A stretch of DNA of 64,000 nucleotides, taken from assembly GCF_022170785.1 (NCBI RefSeq), contig NZ_CP081870.1:1662001-1726000 (forward strand), read 5' to 3'. The position numbers were made by a program, and so were the translations under genes. Positions 36,913 through 44,914 of the stretch are shown here, piece by piece. The stretch's first letter is position 1; the number at the start of each line of letters is the position of its first letter. The notes below the pieces were generated by a model, which did no database searches, was not told the origin of the DNA, and saw nothing but the letters and a program-made list of their open reading frames with translations. This DNA comes from Rossellomorea marisflavi. GTDB taxonomy: Bacteria > Bacillota > Bacilli > Bacillales > Bacillaceae_B.

Positions 36913-36981
36913 GAGAGGTTCTAGCACAACCCTCTATAAAAAACTAAGGAAAACGGCATCCTTAGGTGTCGTTGTTTTTTT
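36913..36981 (+). promoter_or_regulatory. preQ1-I riboswitch of queCDE
   Basis: The aptamer GAGAGGTTCTAGC-ACA-ACCCTCTATAAAAAACTAAGG (36913-36949) is a textbook preQ1-I H-type pseudoknot. It is followed by the terminator stem AACGGCA / TGTCGTT and seven T. The terminator loop, TCCTTAGG, is complementary to the CTAAGG at the aptamer 3' end, so an alternative CTAAGG/CCTTAG pairing gives the antiterminated state. Confidence 0.95.
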
Positions 36982-37077
36982 GTTTTGGCGAAGGAAGCCG
37001 GTATTATAGAGCATGAACAGGAATCTTTTTTCTTCTTTTCGTGGCATCTGCCGTTAGAAAAGAGAGGAGAATCTAGT

Positions 37078-37740
37078 ATGAAAAATGATAAAGCAGTCGT
37101 CGTGTTCAGCGGCGGTCAAGATAGCACAACCTGCCTGTTCTGGGCGAAAAAGAATTTTAAAGAGGTCGAGGCCGTTACATTCAACTACGGCCAGCGCCAT
37201 GTGGCTGAACTTGATTGTGCAAGGGAGATTGCGGAGGAGCTTGATATCCCTCACCATGTTCTCGACATGAGCCTCTTGAATCAACTGGCACCTAGTGCCC
37301 TGACGCGGGATGAGGACATCGTGCAGAAGGATGGCGAGCTGCCGTCCACATTTGTTCCGGGCCGTAATCTGATGTTTCTTTCATTTGCAGGGGTCCTTGC
37401 CAAGCAAATCGGTGCAAAGCATATCGTGACGGGCGTATGTGAAACAGACTTCAGTGGATATCCGGATTGCCGGGATGTTTTTGTAAAATCCCTTAACGTG
37501 ACGTTGAACCTGTCCATGGATGACGAATTTGTCATCCACACGCCGCTCATGTGGATCGACAAGGCCGAAACGTGGGAGCTTGCCGATCAGCTTGGTGCCT
37601 TCGAGTATGTACAGGAAAAGACCCTTACTTGCTATAACGGCATCAAGGGGGCAGGCTGCGGGGAGTGCCCGGCATGCGAACTCCGACAAAGGGGTCTTGA
37701 TCAATATCTTGAGAGAAGAGCAGGGGGGGATATCGAATGA
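37078..37740 (+). CDS. queC: 7-cyano-7-deazaguanine synthase
   Basis: This 220-residue ATP-dependent enzyme turns 7-carboxy-7-deazaguanine into preQ0 in queuosine synthesis. The PP-loop is [10 protein letters not shown] and the zinc site the four Cys of [19 protein letters not shown] 37078 lies behind GAGAGGAGAATCTAGT; a longer upstream reading would run back into the riboswitch terminator. It overlaps queD by ATGA. Confidence 0.96.
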   Translation: MKNDKAVVVFSGGQDSTTCLFWAKKNFKEVEAVTFNYGQRHVAELDCAREIAEELDIPHHVLDMSLLNQLAPSALTRDEDIVQKDGELPSTFVPGRNLMFLSFAGVLAKQIGAKHIVTGVCETDFSGYPDCRDVFVKSLNVTLNLSMDDEFVIHTPLMWIDKAETWELADQLGAFEYVQEKTLTCYNGIKGAGCGECPACELRQRGLDQYLERRAGGDIE

Positions 37741-38165
37741 TCCAGCAAATCTACCCTGTCCCGAATCATCCGTATGAATACGAATTGAACAAAGATATGC
37801 ACTTTGCTGCCGCTCACTATATTCCGGCCGAGTCTGCAGGAAGCTGCAGTGAAATGCATGGTCACACGTATTTCGCCAATATTACGATTGCCGGTGACGC
37901 CCTTGATGAAACAGGTTTCCTTGTCAACTTCCAGCAGATTAAAAAGCTGATCCATAAGCGCTTCGATCACACGGTCATCAATGATGACGAGAGGTTTCAA
38001 GGGGACCTCAAATTTCCGACGACGGAAGTCATGGCCAAGGTAATGTATGACATTATCCAGGAACACTTGGATACACTTCCCCACTCTCCGAAATGCCTTC
38101 AAGTATTTCTACGTGAAACCCCGACGAGCTACTGCATCTATCGGCCTAAGGGGGGACGGTCATGA
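37737..38165 (+). CDS. queD: 6-carboxy-5,6,7,8-tetrahydropterin synthase
   Basis: This 142-residue enzyme makes 6-carboxytetrahydropterin from dihydroneopterin triphosphate. Zinc His ligands are in FAAAHYIP and EMHGHTY; the Cys of GSCSEMHGH is the catalytic one. Starts in an ATGA overlap with queC and ends in an ATGA overlap with queE. Confidence 0.95.
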   Translation: MIQQIYPVPNHPYEYELNKDMHFAAAHYIPAESAGSCSEMHGHTYFANITIAGDALDETGFLVNFQQIKKLIHKRFDHTVINDDERFQGDLKFPTTEVMAKVMYDIIQEHLDTLPHSPKCLQVFLRETPTSYCIYRPKGGRS

Positions 38166-38884
38166 GGAAGATCCCTGTCCTTGAAGTATTCGGTCCCACC
38201 ATTCAGGGTGAAGGAATGGTGATCGGCCAGAAGACGATGTTCGTCCGTACCGCCGGCTGTGATTACAGCTGTGCATGGTGTGATTCTGCCTTCACTTGGG
38301 ACGGGTCAGCCAAGGATGATATCAGATTGATGGCGGCAACAGAAGTGTGGGACAAGCTGAAGGAAATCGGGGGGGACCGCTTCTCCCATGTCACCATTTC
38401 CGGTGGGAATCCAGCACTATTGCCTCAAATCGGTGATCTTCTGGAGATTCTGAAAGCCAATGGAATCGGCTCTGCTCTCGAAACCCAGGGAAGCCGCTGG
38501 CAAGATTGGTTCTATGATATCAATGATCTGACGATCTCACCCAAACCACCAAGCTCCACAATGGAAACGGATTATGATCGATTGGATCTCATTGTCTCCC
38601 GCCTAAAAGAGAACGGCTCCAACTTCAGCCTGAAAGTCGTGGTATTCGATGAGAAAGACCTTGAATATGCAAAGGGGATCCATATGAGGTATGAGGGTGT
38701 ACCGTTTTATATCCAGACCGGAAATCCCGAAGTATCGATGGAAGATACCCCAAGGCTTGTTTCCAATCTGCTTCTTGACTATGAACGATTGATTGATGTT
38801 GTATGTGAGCAAAAGGAATTGAATGATGTACGGGTACTTCCTCAGCTTCACACGCTTGTGTGGGGGAATAAAAGGGGAGTTTAA
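38162..38884 (+). CDS. queE: 7-carboxy-7-deazaguanine synthase (radical SAM)
   Basis: This 240-residue radical SAM enzyme contracts carboxytetrahydropterin to carboxydeazaguanine. The cluster motif is AGCDYSCAWCDSAF (Cys-x3-Cys-x2-Cys), followed by HVTISGGNPAL, the SAM-binding GGxP-type loop. It is the last gene of the operon here: queF, which follows queE in B. subtilis, is absent and must lie elsewhere if present. Confidence 0.95.
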   Translation: MRKIPVLEVFGPTIQGEGMVIGQKTMFVRTAGCDYSCAWCDSAFTWDGSAKDDIRLMAATEVWDKLKEIGGDRFSHVTISGGNPALLPQIGDLLEILKANGIGSALETQGSRWQDWFYDINDLTISPKPPSSTMETDYDRLDLIVSRLKENGSNFSLKVVVFDEKDLEYAKGIHMRYEGVPFYIQTGNPEVSMEDTPRLVSNLLLDYERLIDVVCEQKELNDVRVLPQLHTLVWGNKRGV

Positions 38885-38889
38885 TACGA

Positions 38890-38924
38890 AAGGGCTGTCT
38901 GCTTCAATGCAGACAGCCTTTTTA
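38890..38924. terminator. Terminator of queCDE
   Basis: GGCTGTCTGC / GCAGACAGCC and TTTTT; it lies at the 3' end of the convergent small gene. Confidence 0.9.
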
Positions 38925-39086
38925 TTTGGAAGCATCCCTGTCTTCGGTTTTCCCGGTTTCAACAAAAGTAAAGTGATCCGGATCATCGACGCCTTCTGCG
39001 TTTTTTCCTAAAGATATAAGTGGAGCGGGGCCTTGAAACGGCTGGATATGTGCACTGATATCACCATGCTTATCATCACGATTCAT
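38922..39086 (-). CDS. Hypothetical protein, 54 aa
   Basis: A 54-residue acidic protein (MNRDDKHGDISAHIQPFQG ... GVDDPDHFTFVETGKTEDRDASK) with no membrane segment. The ribosome site AAGGAGGTGATCG is a nearly perfect anti-16S match six bases before ATG 39086, so it should be well translated. It is monocistronic between queE and cheV. I do not recognise the family. Confidence 0.65.
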   Translation of the reverse strand: MNRDDKHGDISAHIQPFQGPAPLISLGKNAEGVDDPDHFTFVETGKTEDRDASK

Positions 39087-39223
39087 TCGATCACCTCCTT
39101 GATACATAGTGTGCACAGACAACTTTAATGTATGAGGTGTGAGATGGAACTAAAGTTTTTCCTGATCTGTTCGATATAAGGAAGGAGATTATCTTATTCT
39201 GAAAACAGATTGGACTGACGAGC

Positions 39224-40132
39224 ATGATGAACGATCAACAATCAATTCTTCTCGAAAGTGGGACGAATGAACTTGAAATCATAGAATTCGAAATTGAAAA
39301 AAGAAAATTTGGTATAAATGTCATCAAGGTGAAGGAGATCATCCTCCCAACGGCCGTCATCCCGGTCCCGCATTCCCACCCTCATGTGGAAGGTCTCATC
39401 CAGCTTAGGGGAGAGGTACTGCCCCTCATCAACCTGGCCAAAGTACTAGGGAAAACCGAGGTGCCGCCACCAGAAGCAAAATATATTGTGGCAGAATTCA
39501 ATCAGCAGAAAGTGGTCTTTCATGTGCATAACGTGACACAGATTCACCGGATCTCCTGGAATGATATCGAAAAGCCGACGTCCATGTACCAAGGAGGGGA
39601 CCAGTCGACGATCATCGGCGTCATCAAAAGGACGGAGGATATGATCCTTCTTCTCGACTTTGAGAGCATCCTTCTTGAAATCAATCCTCAGACGGGAATC
39701 AGGGTGGAGGAAGTGAAGAAGCTCGGTCACCGTGAACGCAGCGACAAACAGATTGTTGCTGCAGAAGATTCTCCGCTATTGAGGAAGCTCCTTCATGATA
39801 CATTGAGTGAAGGCGGATACGGCCATGTGGAGTTTTTCGAAAATGGAGCGGATGCACTAGCCTATCTCGAATCCCTTGCTGACCAGGGCGGGAATGTCAC
39901 GGATCAGGTTCAATTGGTCATAACGGATATCGAAATGCCCCAGATGGACGGACATCACCTGACGAGGAGGATCAAAAGCGATCAAAGGCTGAAAGATTTG
40001 CCGGTGATCATCTTCTCTTCCCTCATCACGAATGATCTTAAGCATAAGGGGCATAAGGTGGGTGCGGAGGATCAAATCAGCAAGCCTGAAATATCAGAAC
40101 TTATCAGAACCATTGATAAACATATTTTGTAG
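39224..40132 (+). CDS. cheV: Chemotaxis coupling protein CheV
   Basis: This 302-residue protein joins chemoreceptors to CheA through an N-terminal CheW domain (about 12-150) and contains a C-terminal receiver domain with phospho-acceptor Asp235 in VITDIEMPQMDG and Lys in the final helix region. Phosphorylation aids adaptation. Asp235 and the length equal those of B. subtilis CheV. The ribosome site is weak; ATG 39227 is an alternative start. Monocistronic, ended by a strong terminator. Confidence 0.95.
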   Translation: MMNDQQSILLESGTNELEIIEFEIEKRKFGINVIKVKEIILPTAVIPVPHSHPHVEGLIQLRGEVLPLINLAKVLGKTEVPPPEAKYIVAEFNQQKVVFHVHNVTQIHRISWNDIEKPTSMYQGGDQSTIIGVIKRTEDMILLLDFESILLEINPQTGIRVEEVKKLGHRERSDKQIVAAEDSPLLRKLLHDTLSEGGYGHVEFFENGADALAYLESLADQGGNVTDQVQLVITDIEMPQMDGHHLTRRIKSDQRLKDLPVIIFSSLITNDLKHKGHKVGAEDQISKPEISELIRTIDKHIL

Positions 40133-40142
40133 AAGGATACAT

Positions 40143-40172
40143 AAAGGGGATCAGCTGCTGCTGATCCCCTTT
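40143..40172 (+). terminator. Terminator of cheV
   Basis: AAGGGGATCAGC-TGCT-GCTGATCCCCTT. Confidence 0.9.
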
Positions 40173-40210
40173 ACAAAGTATTTGCGTCAGTGCACTAAAA
40201 TCTACAGGGA

Positions 40211-40672
40211 TTAAAAGAAGCTGTCCCCCAGCTTTTTGAATACGGGCTTCTGATAACAGGTACGCCGATCTCCGCCTGAAGATTGATCTGTCATGCCCGT
40301 GTAGTGTTCAAGAGTGTTCTTGGCCTGTTGAAGTCCCATCTTGCATCGCGGGTTCCTGAGAGTGGAATCCAGGGAACCGAGATGTGGAAGTTCCTTGAAG
40401 TCTTCCTTGGTTGGCGGGATGTGGAAGGTATACTCCCCGCACGTGACCAGTACATCGGACTGCTGCTGACTGAATCGGGGATTGTTGGAAAAATGCAACC
40501 CGACCTTCTTGGCTTTTCCTTCTTTGATCATTTTCAGCAGTGCTCGTTTTTTCAGAGAGTAAAGGTACTTTGGATTGCCGGCTGTCTTTGCATGACGATT
40601 CACGGTAAAGATGGCCTGGGAGAGGGTTAATGTTGATGTGGGAGAAGGGGCTTGTCTACTTGAATGGTTCAA
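40211..40672 (-). CDS. ykyB: YkyB-family protein
   Basis: This 153-residue basic soluble protein matches the YkyB family in length and in its conserved run (LSQAIFTVNRHAKTA, KKRALLKMIKEGKAKKVGLHFS, then a Cys pair region RNPRCKMGLQQAKNTLEHY). Function unknown. Position next to cheV is conserved in B. subtilis. The start follows AGGAGATCATC. Confidence 0.85.
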   Translation of the reverse strand: MNHSSRQAPSPTSTLTLSQAIFTVNRHAKTAGNPKYLYSLKKRALLKMIKEGKAKKVGLHFSNNPRFSQQQSDVLVTCGEYTFHIPPTKEDFKELPHLGSLDSTLRNPRCKMGLQQAKNTLEHYTGMTDQSSGGDRRTCYQKPVFKKLGDSFF

Positions 40673-40804
40673 ATGATGATCTCCTTTCAGAATTGATTTC
40701 TCACCTATTATAGCTCATTTTCCTTAGATTGGAAAGGGGGTGGTGCATATAGCCCGTCCCTTCCAAAAAGCTCCCCCGGGGTCATAAACTCCCAGGGTCA
40801 AGCA

Positions 40805-41107
40805 TTATCTTTGAGGGTAAATATTGATGTTTTCCGTGAAATTATAAGGGGAGGACTGGATATTGTTCCCATAAGGGACGGGACCCTGTGGATAAGGATA
40901 AGGTCCATACCCTGGTCCTGGATACGGAGGGGGATAGCAAGGACCTGGCCCATAACACTGCGGCCGATTGAATAATAATGGGCTGATGGCAAGACCTGCG
41001 AGCCCACCTGCTAAAAATGGAAGGCCGAAAAAAGGAAAGAAGCGTTGATCTCCTTGATATTCTCGATAATAAGGATAGCTTCTGTAAGGGGCATAGGTTT
41101 GATACAT
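40805..41107 (-). CDS. Pro/Tyr/Gly-rich small protein, 100 aa
   Basis: A 100-residue protein with a Tyr/Pro-rich N-terminus (MYQTYAPYRSYPYYREYQG), a hydrophobic middle (FGLPFLAGGLAGLAISPLLF) and a Pro-Gly-Tyr tail (PPPYPGPGYGPYPYPQGP). Such composition is common in Bacillus spore-coat and crust proteins, so a spore-surface role is possible, but no motif proves it. The ribosome site GAGAGGAGG lies eight bases before the ATG. Two Cys flank the repeat segment. Confidence 0.7.
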   Translation of the reverse strand: MYQTYAPYRSYPYYREYQGDQRFFPFFGLPFLAGGLAGLAISPLLFNRPQCYGPGPCYPPPYPGPGYGPYPYPQGPVPYGNNIQSSPYNFTENINIYPQR

Positions 41108-41284
41108 AGGAAAACCTCCTCTCTACTCCTTTCAGTGTATGTACCCAGGATGCCTTGGGAGCATGTCTGATATAGAATGGGCTCCGGATCAATGCGTTTG
41201 ACAGAAGCCTTCTGATGTCTTATGTTAGTGGAAGGGAACATTCCCCAATCAGATAAAGGCTGTTTGTTGAAAAGGAGAGGGACG

Positions 41285-41503
41285 ATGAAAAAGACAAAAG
41301 AAATGGAAGTTCTCTTTCTCCCTACCGAAAAAGGAACGATAAAGCTATACGTGTTCGGCTTTAAAGCTCCTCGATCTCTAGGCCGGGTGATTGCAACTTA
41401 TCATGACGTCACGTTCGAATTGAAGGGTTACAAGAGGAATAAAACCATAATCAAGGCTTTGGCACAGATTCATGAAGCCATCGTCAATAATCAGGATATA
41501 TGA
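41285..41503 (+). CDS. Hypothetical protein, 72 aa
   Basis: A 72-residue basic protein with a beta-rich centre (MEVLFLPTEKGTIKLYVFG, GRVIATYHDVTFELKGY) and a helical end (NKTIIKALAQIHEAIV). It looks like a compact alpha/beta fold, not assigned. ATG 41285 follows AAGGAGAGGGACG. Monocistronic, with a palindromic terminator. Confidence 0.65.
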   Translation: MKKTKEMEVLFLPTEKGTIKLYVFGFKAPRSLGRVIATYHDVTFELKGYKRNKTIIKALAQIHEAIVNNQDI

Positions 41504-41505
41504 TC

Positions 41506-41530
41506 AAGGCTGACGCGTCAGCCTTTTTTA
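41506..41530 (+). terminator. Terminator of the 72-aa gene
   Basis: AAGGCTGACGCGTCAGCCTT, a perfect palindrome, followed by TTTTTT. Confidence 0.88.
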
Positions 41531-41592
41531 TTTTGCCCTATAGTGTTTGAAAAATCTGAAAGTGAATGCAAAGGGTGACGAGAGTATGGTAC

Positions 41593-41598
41593 TATAAT
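41593..41598 (+). promoter_or_regulatory. -10 box of fadH
   Basis: A perfect TATAAT places the transcription start near 41605, downstream of the in-frame GTG at 41601; the -35 is not convincing. Confidence 0.5.
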
Positions 41599-41636
41599 GA
41601 GTGAGTATTCATTCATATGTGGAGGGGGAGATCAAG

Positions 41637-42404
41637 CTGGAGGAGAAACAGGTCGTAATCGTGACGGGTGGATCTAACGGCATGGGGAAATACATGGCGA
41701 AGAAGTTTCTTGAAGAGGGAGCAGATGTCTTGGTGACCGGGAGGAACAAAGAGCGCTTGGAAGCTGTCCAAGAAGAATTCTCACAACTGAAAGGGAACGT
41801 TGAGATCTTCCAGATGGACGTGAGGGAAGAAGAACACGTAAAAGCCATGCTTGCTCATTGTCTGGGCTCTTTTGGTCAGGTGGATGTCTTGATCAATAAT
41901 GCTGCAGGGAATTTCATCTGTCCGGTTGAAAAACTGTCGGCCAATGGCTGGAAGTCGGTAATCGATATCGTTCTGAATGGTACCTTCCTGTGCTCACATG
42001 CGGTTGGGAATCATTGGATCGGAGAAGGGAAGAAAGGATCCATCATCAATATCGTCGCTACCTACGCATGGGGAGCGGGTGCCGGGGTTGCCCATTCTGC
42101 TGCTGCCAAAGCAGGAGTACTGTCATTGACAAGGACCCTGGCTGTCGAGTGGGGACATAAGTATGGCATCAGAACAAATGCCATCGCACCGGGTCCAATC
42201 GAACGGACAGGCGGAGCAGACAAGCTCTGGGAATCGGAAGAAGCAGCCAAACGGACGCTGAACAGCGTTCCTCTCAAAAGGTTGGGAACTCCTGAAGAAA
42301 TTGCAGGGCTGGCCTATTTTCTTTCTTCGGAACAGGCAGCCTATATTAATGGAGAATGCGTGACAATGGATGGGGGCCAATGGCTTAATCCCTTCCCGTT
42401 TTAA
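41637..42404 (+). CDS. fadH: 2,4-dienoyl-CoA reductase, probable CTG start
   Basis: This 255-residue SDR reduces 2,4-dienoyl-CoA during unsaturated fatty-acid oxidation. It has VTGGSNGMGKYMAKKF, NNAAGNF and, instead of the usual Tyr-x3-Lys, HSAAAKAGV (Ser-x3-Lys), which is typical of dienoyl-CoA reductases. The start appears to be CTG 41637, six bases after GGAGGGGGAG. The only upstream in-frame start, GTG 41601, has no ribosome site and probably precedes the transcript start. The CTG start gives about the length of B. subtilis FadH (254). Confidence 0.85.
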   Translation: MEEKQVVIVTGGSNGMGKYMAKKFLEEGADVLVTGRNKERLEAVQEEFSQLKGNVEIFQMDVREEEHVKAMLAHCLGSFGQVDVLINNAAGNFICPVEKLSANGWKSVIDIVLNGTFLCSHAVGNHWIGEGKKGSIINIVATYAWGAGAGVAHSAAAKAGVLSLTRTLAVEWGHKYGIRTNAIAPGPIERTGGADKLWESEEAAKRTLNSVPLKRLGTPEEIAGLAYFLSSEQAAYINGECVTMDGGQWLNPFPF

Positions 42405-42608
42405 AAAGAATCAATAAAATGCAGTATGTACCCGGGGTATGGAAGCCCCGGGATATTTGACGTTGTGACTGTTAAGATCCCGCTCATGCCTGATGAACCG
42501 TTCTATGAAGGATGATGTCAAAGTTGACGAGGGGAATGGATACAAATCATAATGAATACTGTGTTATAATTATGCATACATACACTGATTGTTTTGGGGG
42601 AGATAGAG

Positions 42609-43832
42609 ATGGACTCAATGGACGTATTATCCAACAAAGAACAAATCATCCCATACTTTAAGCCGATTTTCAGCGCTGATGGTCATCGTATCGCTGGGTA
42701 TGAAGTCTGGGGGAGGCTCCTTGAGGCGGACGGGACTGCAATATGTCTCGAAGGTTTCTTTGAGGATCATGAAATCCCGGATGAATATAAAGTGGAGGTC
42801 GCCGATCATATTGCTTCCTCTGCACTCGAACGATATCTGGATGAAAAAGAGGAGGGACTCGTTTTCCTTCACCGCGATGCCCGCCTCCTGATGCTTGATC
42901 ACGGCGAATCATTCCTGCAGCTCCTTCAGCAATATGAAGAGCGGGGCTTCTCCCTTGACAGGATTGTCCTTGGACTATCAGAATATGCCTATACAGGGGA
43001 TTTTGAACAATTGGTTCATTTGCTCGTCTACTACAAAACCTATGGAATCAAAATCTCCATGAACAATATTGCTGAGAACGGCGGTCAGCTCGAAAAACTA
43101 TCCTTCTTCTCACCTGATATCCTCAGGGTCAACCTTTATCAGCTAAGAAATGATGCAGGTAATAAAGTGTACAAGGACATTTTATACAGCCTATCAGTCC
43201 TTGCAAGGAAAATTGGGGCATCCTTGCTATATGAAGGAATCGAGATCAATTACCAGCTTCAATTCGCCTGGCTAAGCGGAGGGCGATTCTATCAAGGGGA
43301 CTACCTTCACAAGGAGTCGAGCACCTTCCTTGATCCGGATATCCTTAAGCCGAAACTGAAACAAAAGTACGGTGATTTTATCAGATACGAAACCAAGCAC
43401 CTCAATGCAGGGTACGACCTTGCCGATCTTTTACATAAAGACACGGGCAGTGAGCTCCTGAGGATCAAGAAAGAAATCGGTGATTTCGACGGCATCCTCA
43501 TGGAACTGGCTAACCATTTTTCCGACAAAGCCTTCCGTCTTTATATTTGCAACGAAGTAGGGTTCCAAGTGAGCAGCAACGTCTTGAAGGTGTCAGGCAC
43601 CTGGGCGAAGGACCGTTCCTATATCGGTAAAAACTGGAGCTGGCGTCCTTACTTTCTCGAGAATATCATCCGGATGAGGATGGATAAAAAAGGACTTCTC
43701 TCCGATATGTATTCTGATATCGATTCCGGCGAATCCATCAGGACGTTTTCCTTTCCTCTCGGTAATGAACATTATCTATTCATGGACTTATCCTACGAGT
43801 TTCTTTTTGAAGAAGACAGCCTGCTTTATTGA
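42609..43832 (+). CDS. ykuI: Degenerate EAL-domain c-di-GMP-binding protein YkuI
   Basis: This 407-residue soluble protein has an EAL domain (about 10-245) and a C-terminal PAS-like domain. The EAL triplet reads E-V-W (YEVWGRLL), and the metal-binding DDFG segment reads NNIA (ISMNNIAENGG), so phosphodiesterase activity is unlikely; c-di-GMP sensing is more probable, as proposed for B. subtilis YkuI. ATG 42609 follows GGGGGAG. A TATAAT at 42562-42567 may be the promoter. Next gene in B. subtilis, ykuJ, is displaced by 2.4 kb of repeats. Confidence 0.88.
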   Translation: MDSMDVLSNKEQIIPYFKPIFSADGHRIAGYEVWGRLLEADGTAICLEGFFEDHEIPDEYKVEVADHIASSALERYLDEKEEGLVFLHRDARLLMLDHGESFLQLLQQYEERGFSLDRIVLGLSEYAYTGDFEQLVHLLVYYKTYGIKISMNNIAENGGQLEKLSFFSPDILRVNLYQLRNDAGNKVYKDILYSLSVLARKIGASLLYEGIEINYQLQFAWLSGGRFYQGDYLHKESSTFLDPDILKPKLKQKYGDFIRYETKHLNAGYDLADLLHKDTGSELLRIKKEIGDFDGILMELANHFSDKAFRLYICNEVGFQVSSNVLKVSGTWAKDRSYIGKNWSWRPYFLENIIRMRMDKKGLLSDMYSDIDSGESIRTFSFPLGNEHYLFMDLSYEFLFEEDSLLY

Positions 43833-43895
43833 TCCATTTGAAGAATCATCCGCTCTCGGTCGTTGACCGGGAGCTTTTTCCTTTTTGATCCCCTT

Positions 43896-44282
43896 GCGCT
43901 TTTCTTCATGTCCAGCTCCAGGGGCTTGAGGCTCGAGATCATAAGACAAGAACTCCAAAAAGGCACAGGACGCCTTTCCAGAGTTCTTGTCTTATGCTTG
44001 TCGCCTCAGGGCGAGCCCCTTCCGCTTTTCTTCATGTCCAGCTCCAGGGGCTTGAGGCTCGAGGTCATAAGACAAGAACTCCAAAAAGGCACAGGACGCC
44101 TTTCCGGTTCTCTTGTCTTATGCATGTCGCCTCAGGGCAAGTCCCTTGCGCTTTTCTTCATGTCCAGCTCCAGGGGCTTGAGGCTCGAGGTCATAAGACA
44201 AGAACTCCAAAAAGGCACAGGACGCCTTTCCAGAGTTCTTGTCTTATGCTTGTCGCCTCAGGGCGAGCCCCTTCCGCTTTTC
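43896..44282. repeat. Three tandem 126-bp repeats plus a partial fourth
   Basis: Units start at 43896, 44022 and 44148 with the landmark CGCTTTTC; a partial fourth starts at 44274. Each unit contains the stem ATAAGACAAGAACTC / GAGTTCTTGTCTTAT around the apical core AAGGCACAGGACGCCTTTCC. Because 126 is a multiple of three, reading frames stay open through the array and produce long false frames. It belongs to the broad class of Bacillus intergenic repeats ending in GCTTGTCGCCTCAG-like sequence. Confidence 0.9.
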
Positions 44283-44342
44283 TTGTATACCCATTCTTTT
44301 TTCTGGGGAAGTTATGGGAAGATGATGAAAGGGGGGCTTTCG

Positions 44343-44585
44343 GTGAGTGTTTATGTTTGGGTTTTGTCTTTTTTATGTGTGGGGCTTGCTGGTTACGCTC
44401 TTTACTATACGTTCAGGGTGACGGGGCAGACGAAATCGGGGAAGGACAACGGATTTGATTCCGATGTCCAAGAATCAGTGAAGGCACATCCAATCCTGCT
44501 GAACCCGGTATTTGTGACGATTGCGATCGCCACGGTTCTGATCACGGCATTTATTGTGTACCAGATCATTCTGTATTACGGTTGA
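44343..44585 (+). CDS. Small two-helix membrane protein, 80 aa
   Basis: An 80-residue protein with two transmembrane helices (YVWVLSFLCVGLAGYALYY and NPVFVTIAIATVLITAFIVYQIILYYG) and a short polar loop between them. GTG 44343 follows AAAGGGGGG at good spacing. The open frame continues upstream through the 126-bp repeats, but that part is an artefact of the repeats. Family and function unknown. It is followed by a terminator built from the same core as the repeats. Confidence 0.6.
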   Translation: MSVYVWVLSFLCVGLAGYALYYTFRVTGQTKSGKDNGFDSDVQESVKAHPILLNPVFVTIAIATVLITAFIVYQIILYYG

Positions 44586-44609
44586 TCATGGTTTTGATGA
44601 TCCTGAGTT

Positions 44610-44652
44610 AAAACCCATCAAGAAGGCCAGGGACGCCTTTCGGTGGGTTTTA
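44610..44652 (+). terminator. Terminator with repeat-like apical core
   Basis: AAAACCCATC / GGTGGGTTTT outer stem with inner AAGGC-CAGGGAC-GCCTT, then TATTTTT. The inner core matches that of the 126-bp repeats while the outer stem is unrelated. Confidence 0.75.
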
Positions 44653-44715
44653 TTTTTGGTGGAGTCGGAAAGGTTGGAACTCTTGTATTTTTAGATGAAG
44701 CCTTGTTGGCGGGTT

Positions 44716-44820
44716 GGGGATCGAGTTCATAAGCCGTGCTGATTCAGAAGGCAAAGAACGCCTTTCCGTGTGTCTTGTCTTATGCTTGTCGCCTCAGAAT
44801 GACCCGCCTCCGCTTTTCTA
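44716..44820. repeat. Degenerate copy of the 126-bp unit
   Basis: GGGGATCGAGTTCATAAG, the core AGAAGGCAAAGAACGCCTTTCC and GTCTTGTCTTATGCTTGTCGCC match the unit, but the outer arms no longer pair. It occupies much of the 329-base space 44586-44914, which has no gene. Confidence 0.75.
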
Positions 44821-44914
44821 TGTTTAAATGGCGGGGGAGCGGGAAAACAAGAAATAAGCAATTGTCAGACAATGGACAAAAGGTTTGTACCATACATACA
44901 AGGAGGAATGGCAT

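Noticed and set aside
36985-37077. 31-residue N-terminal extension of queC
   Set aside because: It begins just after the riboswitch terminator, has no ribosome site and is not found in QueC proteins.
43896-44282. Possible CRISPR array
   Set aside because: Units are 126 bases with no unique spacers, contain long hairpins and have no cas genes nearby.
43863-44340. Long frame through the 126-bp repeats (up to 240 codons with the small membrane gene)
   Set aside because: The repeat length is a multiple of three, so the frame is open by construction; sequence repeats identically and the ribosome site points to GTG 44343.
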